The notes under the pieces: model-generated
Database searches by the model: none
Seen by the model: only the letters and a program-made list of their open reading frames with translations
What the model was told of the DNA's origin: nothing
Made by a program: the position numbers and the translations under genes
Origin: GCA-2733415 sp049609325
Lineage (GTDB): Bacteria > Bacteroidota > Bacteroidia > Flavobacteriales > Flavobacteriaceae
Direction of reading: 5' to 3'
NCBI GenBank assembly: GCA_049609325.1
Contig: JBMYYK010000005.1
Span: 1-64,000 of the forward strand
DNA: 64,000 bases
In this document: one piece after another, positions 9,281-17,051 of the stretch
Layout: the number at the start of each line of letters is the position of its first letter
How positions within the stretch are numbered: position 1 is the stretch's first letter

Positions 9281-10652
9281 GTTGTGTTGAATTGTCTCTT
9301 TTTTGTGGTTTTCTTTTCTGAGGCCTACGTTTTTGTTGTGGCTTTTGAGTTGTTTTTCCTTCCGTGTTTGGCCCTTTTTTTCTTCTGTTTTGTTGCTGTT
9401 GGTCAGAAGGTTTTTTAGGCGTGTTTTTTACGTTTTTCTTTTGAGGCCTGCGTTTTTGTTGTGGTTTATTATCAGCTACTTTTCCCTTATTATCTTTGTT
9501 TTCCGTTTTTGAATGTTGAGTCGGTTTTTTGCGTTGCGGTTTACGATGCCTTTTCTGTTTAGGTTTGTCAAAACGGGTTAAACTGTCTTGTCCAACCACA
9601 TTTTCAAAATCTGTCACCGTTTCTTCAACTAATAGAGAGGCGTAATCTTCAAGATTTTCAACGGGAATACCTTTTTTGTTTTTGGCAATAATTTCATTGG
9701 CATCTTTTGTAGTTATTTTATGCCAATTCATCCATTCACCTTCATAGGCATACCAAATGACTCCTTTAAAAATATCGGTTTTTTGCGAAACTGCAGTACC
9801 ACGTTTGGTTTTTAACTTCACATTTTTATCTGGGAAATCCTGTAAAGCGTCTAAGTAAGAATCAAGTTCATAGTTTAAACAACACTTTAATTTACCGCAC
9901 TGACCTGCTAATTTTTGCGGGTTTAATGATAATTGCTGATACCTTGCTGCTGCAGTTGTTACAGATCTGAAATCAGTAAGCCAAGTTGAACAGCACAATT
10001 CTCTTCCGCATGACCCTATGCCTCCAAGTCTAGCGGCTTCTTGTCTGAACCCTATTTGACGCATTTCAATTCTGATATTGAATTCTTTTGCAAATTCTTT
10101 TATCAATTGTCTGAAATCTACACGTTCTTCTGCAGTATAGTAAAACGTGGCTTTAGAGCCATCTCCTTGAAACTCTATATCGGAGATTTTCATCTTCAGC
10201 TTTAAATCTATAGCCAATTGTCTAGCACGAACTTTCATTGGCTCCTCACGATCTCTAGATTTTGTCCAGATATCGATGTCTTTTTGTGAGGCTTTTCGGT
10301 AAATTTTTCTGACATCATCACTATCAATGCTAATTTTCTTCTTTTTCATTTGCACTTTAACCAATTCTCCGGTTAAAGTTACCATACCTACATCATGCCC
10401 AGGAGACGCTTCAGTAGCGACGATATCTCCAATAGACAAGGTTAAATTTTCGGTGTTTTTATAATAGTGTTTGCGTCCGTTTTTAAATCGGACTTCAACA
10501 CAATTAAACGGTTCTTGCCCGTTAGGTAAGCTCATGTTTGATAACCAATCAAAAACAGTGAGTTTATTACAACTATCAGAAGCACAGGTTCCATTGCTTT
10601 TACAACCATTTGGTTTTCCGTTACTTCCTGTGCTACAACTATTACAAGCCAT
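9270..10652 (-). CDS. ricT: RicT/YaaT-like PSP1 domain protein with a basic C-terminal tail
   Basis: The 460-residue product carries a PSP1 C-terminal domain (about 125-260), with MRQIGFRQEAARLGGIG followed by the cysteine pairs GRELCCSTW and CGKLKCCLNYE. It also has a Cys-rich N-terminus (CNSCSTG, GCKSNGTC). In Bacillus, RicT with RicA and RicF forms an iron-sulfur complex that affects RNase Y; the conserved cysteines suggest the cofactor is kept here. The last 110 or so residues are a low-complexity Lys/Arg/Gln/Pro tail, absent from the Bacillus protein as I remember it. It is the first gene of the operon through scoB. No RicA or RicF homologue is nearby. Confidence 0.85.
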   Translation of the reverse strand: MACNSCSTGSNGKPNGCKSNGTCASDSCNKLTVFDWLSNMSLPNGQEPFNCVEVRFKNGRKHYYKNTENLTLSIGDIVATEASPGHDVGMVTLTGELVKVQMKKKKISIDSDDVRKIYRKASQKDIDIWTKSRDREEPMKVRARQLAIDLKLKMKISDIEFQGDGSKATFYYTAEERVDFRQLIKEFAKEFNIRIEMRQIGFRQEAARLGGIGSCGRELCCSTWLTDFRSVTTAAARYQQLSLNPQKLAGQCGKLKCCLNYELDSYLDALQDFPDKNVKLKTKRGTAVSQKTDIFKGVIWYAYEGEWMNWHKITTKDANEIIAKNKKGIPVENLEDYASLLVEETVTDFENVVGQDSLTRFDKPKQKRHRKPQRKKPTQHSKTENKDNKGKVADNKPQQKRRPQKKNVKNTPKKPSDQQQQNRRKKGPNTEGKTTQKPQQKRRPQKRKPQKRDNSTQHDA

Positions 10653-10749
10653 ACTATATATAGAGCCTTTTTAAGGCGTAAATTCGTTAAAAAAAATATT
10701 AAGGGTAAATATACATTATTTATTCTTAAAGGGGACTTGTGTTAGGTTT

Positions 10750-10785
10750 AAAAAATAAAAAGCCCCTATAATGATTATAGAGGCT
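10750..10785 (-). terminator. Rho-independent terminator in a divergent intergenic gap
   Basis: On the minus strand AAGCCTCTATAAT pairs with ATTATAGGGGCTT (one C-A mismatch) across a single-base loop and runs into TTTTTATTTTTT. On the plus strand the trailing T run is short, so minus-strand use is favoured. Confidence 0.75.
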
Positions 10786-10880
10786 TTTTAGGGCTAATTC
10801 GTTACTAAAATTTTAATTCAATGATACCCTTCCGAAGTGTTTTTACGGAAATCATTTTTATTAAAAAGTAACGAATATTA
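10750..10880 (-). ncRNA. Candidate small RNA (long hairpin plus terminator), possibly 6S-like
   Basis: Read on the minus strand, an outer stem ATTCGTTACT / AGTAACGAAT (10 bp, ends at 10876 and 10797) encloses further paired blocks: ATGAT/ATCAT, TTCCG/CGGAA and TTTTAAT/ATTAAAA. AT-rich internal bulges separate them. A terminator with a T-rich tail follows immediately. A terminator between two divergent genes has no obvious mRNA to end, which is the main reason to suspect a separate transcript of roughly 130-150 nt. A long, bulged hairpin is the general form of 6S RNA, and a flavobacterial 6S class has been described, but I cannot match its consensus from memory. No good promoter was found upstream. 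Confidence 0.33.
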
Positions 10881-11147
10881 ACCACCGTCTAGCTTACAGT
10901 TACAAACAAAACTTGCTGAAACTGTATAGCTGTTTAATTTATTAGTGATATGAACTATTAAAAATCGCATTATTTTTTTCTAAAAACTATTACTGTTTTC
11001 TTAATAGATGTATTGTTTTTAAAATGGTTGCGTGAATTATGGATTTTTTATTTCAAAAAAGATGTAATTGTTTATAATTTGATGTTGGATAAAGACTTAA
11101 TTTTTTAAAAGAAATAGTACATTAGCTTTAATTATAAAACAGGGATT

Positions 11148-12149
11148 ATGAGTTCAGAAAAAGAAGCAAAATTAAAAGCGTTAAAGCTTACTTTAGATAA
11201 ATTAGACAAAGCCTATGGTAAAGGTGCAGTAATGAAAATGGGTGATAGAGCTGTAGAAGAAGTTGATGCAATTTCTACAGGATCTTTAGGGTTAGATTTG
11301 GCTTTGGGTGTAGGTGGTTTGCCTAGAGGTAGAATAATAGAGATTTATGGTCCGGAATCTTCAGGAAAAACAACCTTAACCATTCATGCTATTGCTGAAG
11401 CTCAAAAAAAAGGCGGTATTGCAGCGTTTATAGATGCTGAACATGCTTTTGATCGTTTTTATGCAGAAAAATTAGGCGTTGATGTAGATAATTTAATCAT
11501 ATCTCAGCCAGATTATGGAGAACAAGCTTTAGAAATAGCTGAAAACCTTATTCGTTCAGGAGCCATTGATATTATTGTTATAGATTCTGTTGCGGCATTA
11601 ACACCAAAGAGTGAGATAGAAGGTGAAATGGGAGATTCTAAAATGGGGTTACATGCAAGGCTGATGTCACAAGCGTTAAGAAAATTGACTGGAGCAATAA
11701 ATAAAACCAATTGTACCGTAATTTTCATCAACCAATTGCGTGAAAAAATTGGGGTTATGTTCGGGAATCCAGAAACAACCACTGGAGGTAATGCGTTGAA
11801 ATTTTATGCTTCTGTACGTATAGATATCAGACGTTCTACACAAATTAAGAGTTCTGATAGTGCAGTTATAGGAAATAAAACGCGAGTTAAAGTTGTTAAA
11901 AATAAAGTTGCTCCGCCATTTCAAACTGCTGAATTTGACATTATGTATGGTGAAGGAATCTCAAAAGTAGGAGAGATTATTGACTTAGGTGTTGAGTTTA
12001 ATATTGTTAAGAAAAGTGGGTCATGGTTCAGTTATGGCGATACTAAATTAGGACAAGGTAGAGACGCTGTGAAGAATTTATTAAGAGATAATCCAGAATT
12101 AATGGATGAATTGGAACAAAAAATTGTAACAGCTATTGCAGAAAAATAG
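11148..12149 (+). CDS. recA: Recombinase RecA
   Basis: This 333-residue ATP-dependent strand-exchange protein of homologous recombination also triggers the SOS response. Visible features are Walker A GPESSGKT (about 70), the KMG and STGSLGLD blocks near the N-terminus, Walker B IIVIDSVAALTP, loop 1 with GEMGDSKMGLHARLMSQALR, and loop 2 with GNPETTTGGNALKFYAS. The C-terminus is slightly short but within the normal range. It is transcribed alone and ends at a perfect palindromic terminator. Confidence 0.98.
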   Translation: MSSEKEAKLKALKLTLDKLDKAYGKGAVMKMGDRAVEEVDAISTGSLGLDLALGVGGLPRGRIIEIYGPESSGKTTLTIHAIAEAQKKGGIAAFIDAEHAFDRFYAEKLGVDVDNLIISQPDYGEQALEIAENLIRSGAIDIIVIDSVAALTPKSEIEGEMGDSKMGLHARLMSQALRKLTGAINKTNCTVIFINQLREKIGVMFGNPETTTGGNALKFYASVRIDIRRSTQIKSSDSAVIGNKTRVKVVKNKVAPPFQTAEFDIMYGEGISKVGEIIDLGVEFNIVKKSGSWFSYGDTKLGQGRDAVKNLLRDNPELMDELEQKIVTAIAEK

Positions 12150-12170
12150 TTTGAGTAAGTAATAGTCAAA

Positions 12171-12204
12171 ACTAAAAAAACCCTGAAATTTCAGGGTTTT
12201 TTTA
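12171..12204 (+). terminator. Rho-independent terminator after recA
   Basis: This is a perfect palindrome: AAACCCTGAAA followed by TTTCAGGGTTTTTTT, with long A and T tracts. Confidence 0.93.
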
Positions 12205-12274
12205 GTTTTGAACGCAACCTTTTGTAACTTTAGACATCTATATAACAAGTACTTAATTTTAAAATGAATTAAAA

Positions 12275-12691
12275 ATGAAGTTGATTAATAAAATTGTCTT
12301 TATAATAATGATTTTGTCTTTAGCAAGTTGTAGTGTTGATGAAGGTGAAAGCTATGGGTATGAAATATTACCAATAGAGAGTATAGATTTACCCCATGAA
12401 TTTATTTTAGGAGAAGAATATTTTATAGACTATACTTTTAAACTTCCAACCGATTGTCACAGGTATTATGATGTGTTTTTTAATGCAGAAAATGAAAATA
12501 GAACAGTTGCGGCAACTAGTATCGTTTATGATCGTTCTAACTGCCAGGAGTTATTAGAAAATAATATGGTTGTAGGAACCTTTAAGTTTACTGCAATTTA
12601 CGAACAAACCTATGTGTTTCATATTTGGAAAGGTCAAGATGAACAAGGAGAAGATATTTATGAAATTATAAATGTTCCTATTGTAAATTAA
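12275..12691 (+). CDS. Hypothetical small lipoprotein upstream of ECF sigma factor
   Basis: The 138-residue product has a clear lipoprotein signal (MKLINKIVFIIMILSLASC, lipobox LASC). The remainder looks like a single beta-rich domain with two further cysteines (PTDCHRYYD and DRSNCQELL) that could form a disulfide. I do not recognise the family. It lies 16 bp before the sigma factor gene and is probably in its operon, so it may be a periplasmic or outer-membrane partner of that signalling unit, but this is inference from position only. Confidence 0.8.
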   Translation: MKLINKIVFIIMILSLASCSVDEGESYGYEILPIESIDLPHEFILGEEYFIDYTFKLPTDCHRYYDVFFNAENENRTVAATSIVYDRSNCQELLENNMVVGTFKFTAIYEQTYVFHIWKGQDEQGEDIYEIINVPIVN

Positions 12692-12707
12692 TAATAAAAT
12701 TTAGTCA

Positions 12708-13247
12708 ATGAGTTTAGAGCAACTCATCATAAAATGTAAAAAGAATAACCGGCAAGCACAAGGTGAATTGTATCAACTATACGCTAAGAAATTATTTACC
12801 CTGTGTTTGAAGTATTCTAAAGATTATGCAGAGTCAGAAGACAATCTGCAAGATGCGTTTGTGACTATATTTAAAAAAATAAAACAATACAACAACAAAG
12901 GATCTTTTGAAGGGTGGATGAAGCGTATTGTTATTAATACCGCATTACAGCGTTACCGTAAATCAAGTGTTTTAGATGTTATTAAAGATGATACCATTGT
13001 TGAAGAAATTGTTGAGGTAGATGATGAACATGTGCCATTAGATTTTTTGTTACAAATTATTCAGCAATTACCAGATAAATACCGTTTGGTGTTTAATCTA
13101 TATGTTTTAGATCAATATTCTCATAAAGAAATTGCTGAAATGTTAAATATTTCAATTGGAACATCAAAATCAAACTTGTCAAGAGCAAGACAGATATTAA
13201 AAGAAAAATTAGAAGCCAACCATTTTAAGAATAAGAAAACACCATAA
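12708..13247 (+). CDS. RNA polymerase sigma factor, ECF (sigma-70 family)
   Basis: The 179-residue protein has only regions 2 and 4. Region 2 (about 20-90) contains DAFVTIFKKIKQYNNKGSFEGW and the -10-binding RIVINTALQRYRK. Region 4 (about 120-172) contains LPDKYRLVFNLYVLDQYSHKEIAEML and the helix-turn-helix ISIGTSKSNLSRAR. It directs RNA polymerase to an unknown regulon. The next gene starts 2 bp downstream and encodes a membrane-anchored protein of the kind that often acts as the sigma factor's antagonist, so the pair is likely a cell-envelope signalling unit. Confidence 0.92.
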   Translation: MSLEQLIIKCKKNNRQAQGELYQLYAKKLFTLCLKYSKDYAESEDNLQDAFVTIFKKIKQYNNKGSFEGWMKRIVINTALQRYRKSSVLDVIKDDTIVEEIVEVDDEHVPLDFLLQIIQQLPDKYRLVFNLYVLDQYSHKEIAEMLNISIGTSKSNLSRARQILKEKLEANHFKNKKTP

Positions 13248-13249
13248 TT

Positions 13250-15157
13250 ATGGGTAGTAAAAAAAATATAGATAAGTTCTTTCAAGAACAATTTAAAGAT
13301 TTTGAAGTCAATCCTTCAGAATTAGTTTGGGATAACATTAATTCAGAACTAGATGCAATAGCAGAAAATCAGAAAAAACCCATGCCTTTATGGGTAAAGT
13401 ATAGTGGTGTTGCTGCCTTGTTACTACTGTTTATTATTGTTGGAAAATCATATTTTTCATCAAGTGAGCTGATGAATGAAAGTAGTGTTGAAACGCGAAT
13501 TGCTGCAGAAAACAGTTCTGGTACATCTACTCCCAAAGCTGCTGAAAACGGTGTTGAAAAATCCACTAAGCAATTGAATGTAAATGTGAGTTCTGATTTT
13601 CAAGGTACTAATACAACGACGAGTTCATACAAACTGGCAGTGACAAATTCAGCAGATGATAAAGGAGAGTTAAGTAAGGATGGTTCCAAAGAATTTAGCG
13701 ATGATAGGTCAGTTAATAACCAACTAAAAAATAATTCATTCGCCACTCATAAAAATCAGGTGCAATTAAAAGGTGTTAATGCAGGAGATACTGGTTCTGG
13801 TATAATGAGTAAAGCGGATAATGTAGAAGAGCAATTTAAAGCTGGTAATGATGAAGTACTTGTAGCAGACGCACGGTTAAATAGACGTGTTGAAAATAAT
13901 GAGTTGTCTGAAAATAAGAATGGTAATAAACAACTAGTTGGTGTTGAAAACCAGAGAGGCAATACAACAGATAAAGCCCAAGTAACAGATAAATTTAATC
14001 CAGAGGTTACAAATCAAATAAAAGGCATAAAGTCAGACTCTTATGTAAATACAGATGTGTCGTCAGAAAGTGCCGATGGTAGTCAAAAGTTGTTGAGAAA
14101 CAATTCAAACGATAATGTAATTGTTGCGAGTGGTTCAGGTGTAATAGCGCAAAATGAAAAATTAGGCGCTATAAAACCACAGCAATCAGATGATAAAAAG
14201 CAGTTGTTAGGTAGTGTTCATAATAACTTGAAAAATGATAGTATAGCTGAACATCATGTTGGACAAATAGAAACGGCATTAGTTGTAAACGAAACGTCTG
14301 ATATAAGTAATGGAGAGGGAACTACTGAGGAGGATTGTGTTGATGAAGAGCTTGTAGAAGAGTTGCCAATAGAAAAAACAATTGAAGATGCAATAGCTGA
14401 TCAAACTCTTAATGAAGAGGTCAATGATGAGAGTTTAGATACCTACACAAAATGGGAAATAGTACCTAATGTAGCGCCAATTTACTATAACACTTTAACC
14501 TCAGGTTCTCCTATAGCAGATGAGTTTAAGGGTAATGATAAAAAAGGACAATTCACTACAAGTTATGGTATTGGAGTGTCATATGCCCTTAATAAACGGT
14601 TAAGTGTTAGAACCGGAGTTAATAAGTTAGAAGTGGGGTATGATACACAAGATGTGGCTGTTTACTCATCTCCAGAAACTGGTGGAGTAGATCATTATAA
14701 AAACATTAATTTTTCTTCAGTAGGGTCAACCTTAAGTATGGTTGGTGCAGGTAGTCATACTGCAACGCAAATTCCATCGTCATTTTCATCGTTGTTTGAT
14801 TCAAGTTTGAATCAGCGTTTAGGGTATTTAGAGGTGCCTTTAGAGTTGAGTTATAAATTGTCAGACAGAAAGTTAAGGGTAGATGTAATAGCTGGTTTTA
14901 GTACATTTTTCTTGAATAAGAATGAAATTTATTCAGAAAATAAAGTAAAGACGATTTATATAGGTGAAGCAAATAATTTAAACAATATGAGTTATAGTAC
15001 TAACTTAGGTATAGGATTAGAGTATAAAATTTCTAAAAAGATTAACTTTAATTTTGATCCGATGTTCAAGTACCAGTTAAATGCATTTAGTAATGATGCG
15101 GGTAATTTTAAACCATATATTCTAGGGATTTATTCAGGAATAAGTTATAGGTTCTAG
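13250..15157 (+). CDS. Probable sigma-factor partner: inner-membrane anchor, long linker and C-terminal outer-membrane beta-barrel
   Basis: The 635-residue product has a soluble N-terminus (1-48), one hydrophobic segment (about 51-66, SGVAALLLLFIIVG) and a long low-complexity stretch rich in Asn, Ser, Asp, Lys and Glu (about 70-395). A PorT/OmpA-like beta-barrel domain (about 400-635) follows, with alternating strands and a terminal Phe (SYRF), the usual outer-membrane ending. The layout implies a single chain spanning cytoplasm, inner membrane, periplasm and outer membrane. It starts 2 bp after the ECF sigma gene, so the cytoplasmic N-terminus may restrain the sigma factor; no classical zinc anti-sigma motif is visible. 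The stop overlaps the convergent plsC stop. Confidence 0.75.
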   Translation: MGSKKNIDKFFQEQFKDFEVNPSELVWDNINSELDAIAENQKKPMPLWVKYSGVAALLLLFIIVGKSYFSSSELMNESSVETRIAAENSSGTSTPKAAENGVEKSTKQLNVNVSSDFQGTNTTTSSYKLAVTNSADDKGELSKDGSKEFSDDRSVNNQLKNNSFATHKNQVQLKGVNAGDTGSGIMSKADNVEEQFKAGNDEVLVADARLNRRVENNELSENKNGNKQLVGVENQRGNTTDKAQVTDKFNPEVTNQIKGIKSDSYVNTDVSSESADGSQKLLRNNSNDNVIVASGSGVIAQNEKLGAIKPQQSDDKKQLLGSVHNNLKNDSIAEHHVGQIETALVVNETSDISNGEGTTEEDCVDEELVEELPIEKTIEDAIADQTLNEEVNDESLDTYTKWEIVPNVAPIYYNTLTSGSPIADEFKGNDKKGQFTTSYGIGVSYALNKRLSVRTGVNKLEVGYDTQDVAVYSSPETGGVDHYKNINFSSVGSTLSMVGAGSHTATQIPSSFSSLFDSSLNQRLGYLEVPLELSYKLSDRKLRVDVIAGFSTFFLNKNEIYSENKVKTIYIGEANNLNNMSYSTNLGIGLEYKISKKINFNFDPMFKYQLNAFSNDAGNFKPYILGIYSGISYRF

Positions 15158-15897
15158 TTAGTTTGATAGTTTTTTAATTCTTGATAAATTAAATCCCTAG
15201 TATTGTTTTTTAAGTGATTTCTTTGTGAGAGATTTAGTCCTTCTGTTACAATAGGTTTATGTATAGTTACTCGCATTTTACCAGGCGATCCACCTGCTAA
15301 AAACGGGTATGGCAATCGTTTCAAATTATCGGCAAAAGTCATAGCTACAATTGGTATTTGATGTTCTATGGCTAAACGAAAAGCGCCATTTTTAAATTCA
15401 CATACCAAATCACAATGTTCAAAAACGCCGCCTTCTGGGAAAATACAAATACTTAGTCCGGAGTTTAAACGTTTTTGTGCACTAGAAAACACGTCGCGTT
15501 TACTTTGTGAGTCGGTTCTGTCAACCAAAATACACGTGCGTTTATAAAAGAAACCGAATAACGGAATTTTAGCCAACTCCTTTTTACCCACAAATACAAA
15601 CGGATTTTTTTCTACAGCAAGCATGAGCATTATATCGGTCATTGAGCTGTGGTTAGCTACAAACATGTAACTTTTGTTAGGAATAATGTCTGTGTCTTTT
15701 TTAACAATAACACGAAACCCCATTCCGAAAAGGATAAACTTAGCCCATATGCGTGCTAACTTGAAAAAGTACGGATACCAACGTTCTTTCAATGTTGAAA
15801 TTAGAAGAAAAGGAAATAATAGAAGAATAGGGATGGTTACTAGCAAGTAAAACCATATTCTATATATAATGCGCCCGATGTAGTTGATAAGTTTCAA
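15154..15897 (-). CDS. plsC: 1-acyl-sn-glycerol-3-phosphate acyltransferase (PlsC family)
   Basis: The product (247 residues) is a membrane-bound acyltransferase that converts lysophosphatidic acid to phosphatidic acid in phospholipid synthesis. The acyltransferase signature NHSSMTD (NHx4D) and the FPEGG motif are intact, preceded by one or two membrane segments. No ATG fits the start. I choose TTG at 15897 (LKLINYIGRIIYR) because a further-upstream TTG at 15948 coincides with a predicted -33 box and TATTTTTG at 15923-15916 with the -7 box, so transcription should begin between them. Starting at 15948 would add 17 residues. The gene is convergent with the barrel protein gene and overlaps it by 4 bp. 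Confidence 0.85.
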   Translation of the reverse strand: MKLINYIGRIIYRIWFYLLVTIPILLLFPFLLISTLKERWYPYFFKLARIWAKFILFGMGFRVIVKKDTDIIPNKSYMFVANHSSMTDIMLMLAVEKNPFVFVGKKELAKIPLFGFFYKRTCILVDRTDSQSKRDVFSSAQKRLNSGLSICIFPEGGVFEHCDLVCEFKNGAFRLAIEHQIPIVAMTFADNLKRLPYPFLAGGSPGKMRVTIHKPIVTEGLNLSQRNHLKNNTRDLIYQELKNYQTN

Positions 15898-15915
15898 ATA
15901 ATTTGATTGAAGTAT

Positions 15916-15948
15916 CAAAAATAACTTTTTTATCAATGTAGCTTTCAA
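15916..15948 (-). promoter_or_regulatory. Candidate plsC promoter
   Basis: On the minus strand TTG (15948-15946) and TATTTTTG (15923-15916, exact match to TAnnTTTG) are 22 bases apart. This places the start of transcription just upstream of TTG 15897. Confidence 0.5.
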
Positions 15949-15956
15949 TAAATTTG
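15949..15956 (+). promoter_or_regulatory. Candidate trpS -7 box
   Basis: TAAATTTG matches TAnnTTTG exactly and lies 22 bases before the trpS ATG. It abuts the divergent plsC -33 element. No clear TTG was found at the right distance upstream. Confidence 0.45.
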
Positions 15957-15978
15957 TGTAAAATTTTTAAAGACTACT

Positions 15979-16947
15979 ATGGCTAGAATTCTAACGGGAG
16001 TACAAAGTACAGGAACTCCACATCTAGGTAATTTATTAGGGGCTATTATTCCGGCTATTGAAATGGCTAATAATCCGAGTAATGAATCCTATTTGTTTAT
16101 TGCAAATTTGCATTCATTAACACAAATTAAAGATGCCAAAACATTACGAGAAAACACTTATTCAACGGCTGCTGTTTGGTTGGCCTTTGGTTTAGATGTT
16201 TCTAAAACGGTGTTTTATAGACAGAGTGATATTCCGCAGGTAACAGAATTGTCATGGTACTTAAATTGCTTCTTTCCGTTTAAACGATTAGAGTTAGCAC
16301 ATTCATTTAAAGATAAAGCCGATAGATTAGATGATGTTAACGGTGGATTGTTTACCTACCCAATGTTAATGGCGGCAGATATATTGTTGTATGATGCAGA
16401 AGTGGTGCCCGTAGGAAAAGACCAATTACAACATTTAGAAATGACTAGAGATGTGGCGTCTCGTTTTCACGCTAAATTAGGCGATACGTTTGTATTACCA
16501 CAAGCTAAAGTGCAAGAAGAAACCAAATATGTGCCTGGTACAGATGGTGTAAAAATGAGTAAAAGTAAAGGGAATATTATCAATTTATTTCTTCCGGATA
16601 AGCAATTGCGTAAACAGGTGATGAAAATATCTACGGATAGCACACCTTTAGAAGAACCAAAAAATCCGGATACCTGTAATTTGTTTGCGTTGTATAAATT
16701 AATTGCTAACGACGAGCAAGTGGCTGCTATGCGTGCTAACTATGAAAATGGTGGTTATGGTTACGGTCATGCCAAGCAAGCATTTTATGAGTTGTTAGTA
16801 GAAAAATACGCTAAAGAACGCGCGTTGTATAACCATTATATGGACAACCTTGATGAAATTGATAAGGCGTTAGCAATAGGTGCAGAAAAAGCTTCTCGCG
16901 TAGCCGATGAGGTGTTGGCACGAGTTAGAGAAAAAATAGGGTATTAG
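15979..16947 (+). CDS. trpS: Tryptophan-tRNA ligase
   Basis: The 322-residue class I aminoacyl-tRNA synthetase charges tRNA-Trp. The HIGH-like motif is PHLGNL (about 14-19, after TGVQSTGT) and the KMSKS motif is intact (about 194). The blocks LMAADILLYDAEVVPVGKDQ and HLEMTRDVA are typical of TrpRS. Length is normal. It is monocistronic: its own -7 box is upstream and a strong terminator follows, which also faces the convergent rnc operon. Confidence 0.97.
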   Translation: MARILTGVQSTGTPHLGNLLGAIIPAIEMANNPSNESYLFIANLHSLTQIKDAKTLRENTYSTAAVWLAFGLDVSKTVFYRQSDIPQVTELSWYLNCFFPFKRLELAHSFKDKADRLDDVNGGLFTYPMLMAADILLYDAEVVPVGKDQLQHLEMTRDVASRFHAKLGDTFVLPQAKVQEETKYVPGTDGVKMSKSKGNIINLFLPDKQLRKQVMKISTDSTPLEEPKNPDTCNLFALYKLIANDEQVAAMRANYENGGYGYGHAKQAFYELLVEKYAKERALYNHYMDNLDEIDKALAIGAEKASRVADEVLARVREKIGY

Positions 16948-16969
16948 TATAGTACCTTATATAATATAC

Positions 16970-17001
16970 AAAAGGACTCTTAATTGAGTCCTTTTTTTTG
17001 G
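16970..17001. terminator. Bidirectional terminator between trpS and rnc
   Basis: AAAAGGACTC and GAGTCCTTTT pair around TTAATT; a T run follows on the plus strand and an A run precedes it. Confidence 0.9.
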
Positions 17002-17051
17002 TTATAAGGGTTTACTAAAGAGATGATGATGTGAAATTGTATGTTATGAAG

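Larger units (their letters stand above)
10653..11147. other. Intergenic region between divergent ricT and recA
   Basis: This 495-bp gap has no convincing protein gene. It holds a terminator (10750-10785) and a long hairpin (10797-10876), described separately. The rest (10881-11147) is AT-rich; TAGCTTTA (11123-11130), one base from TAnnTTTG, may be the recA -7 box 18 bases before the recA ATG. I saw no SOS-type operator that I could name. Confidence 0.6.
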
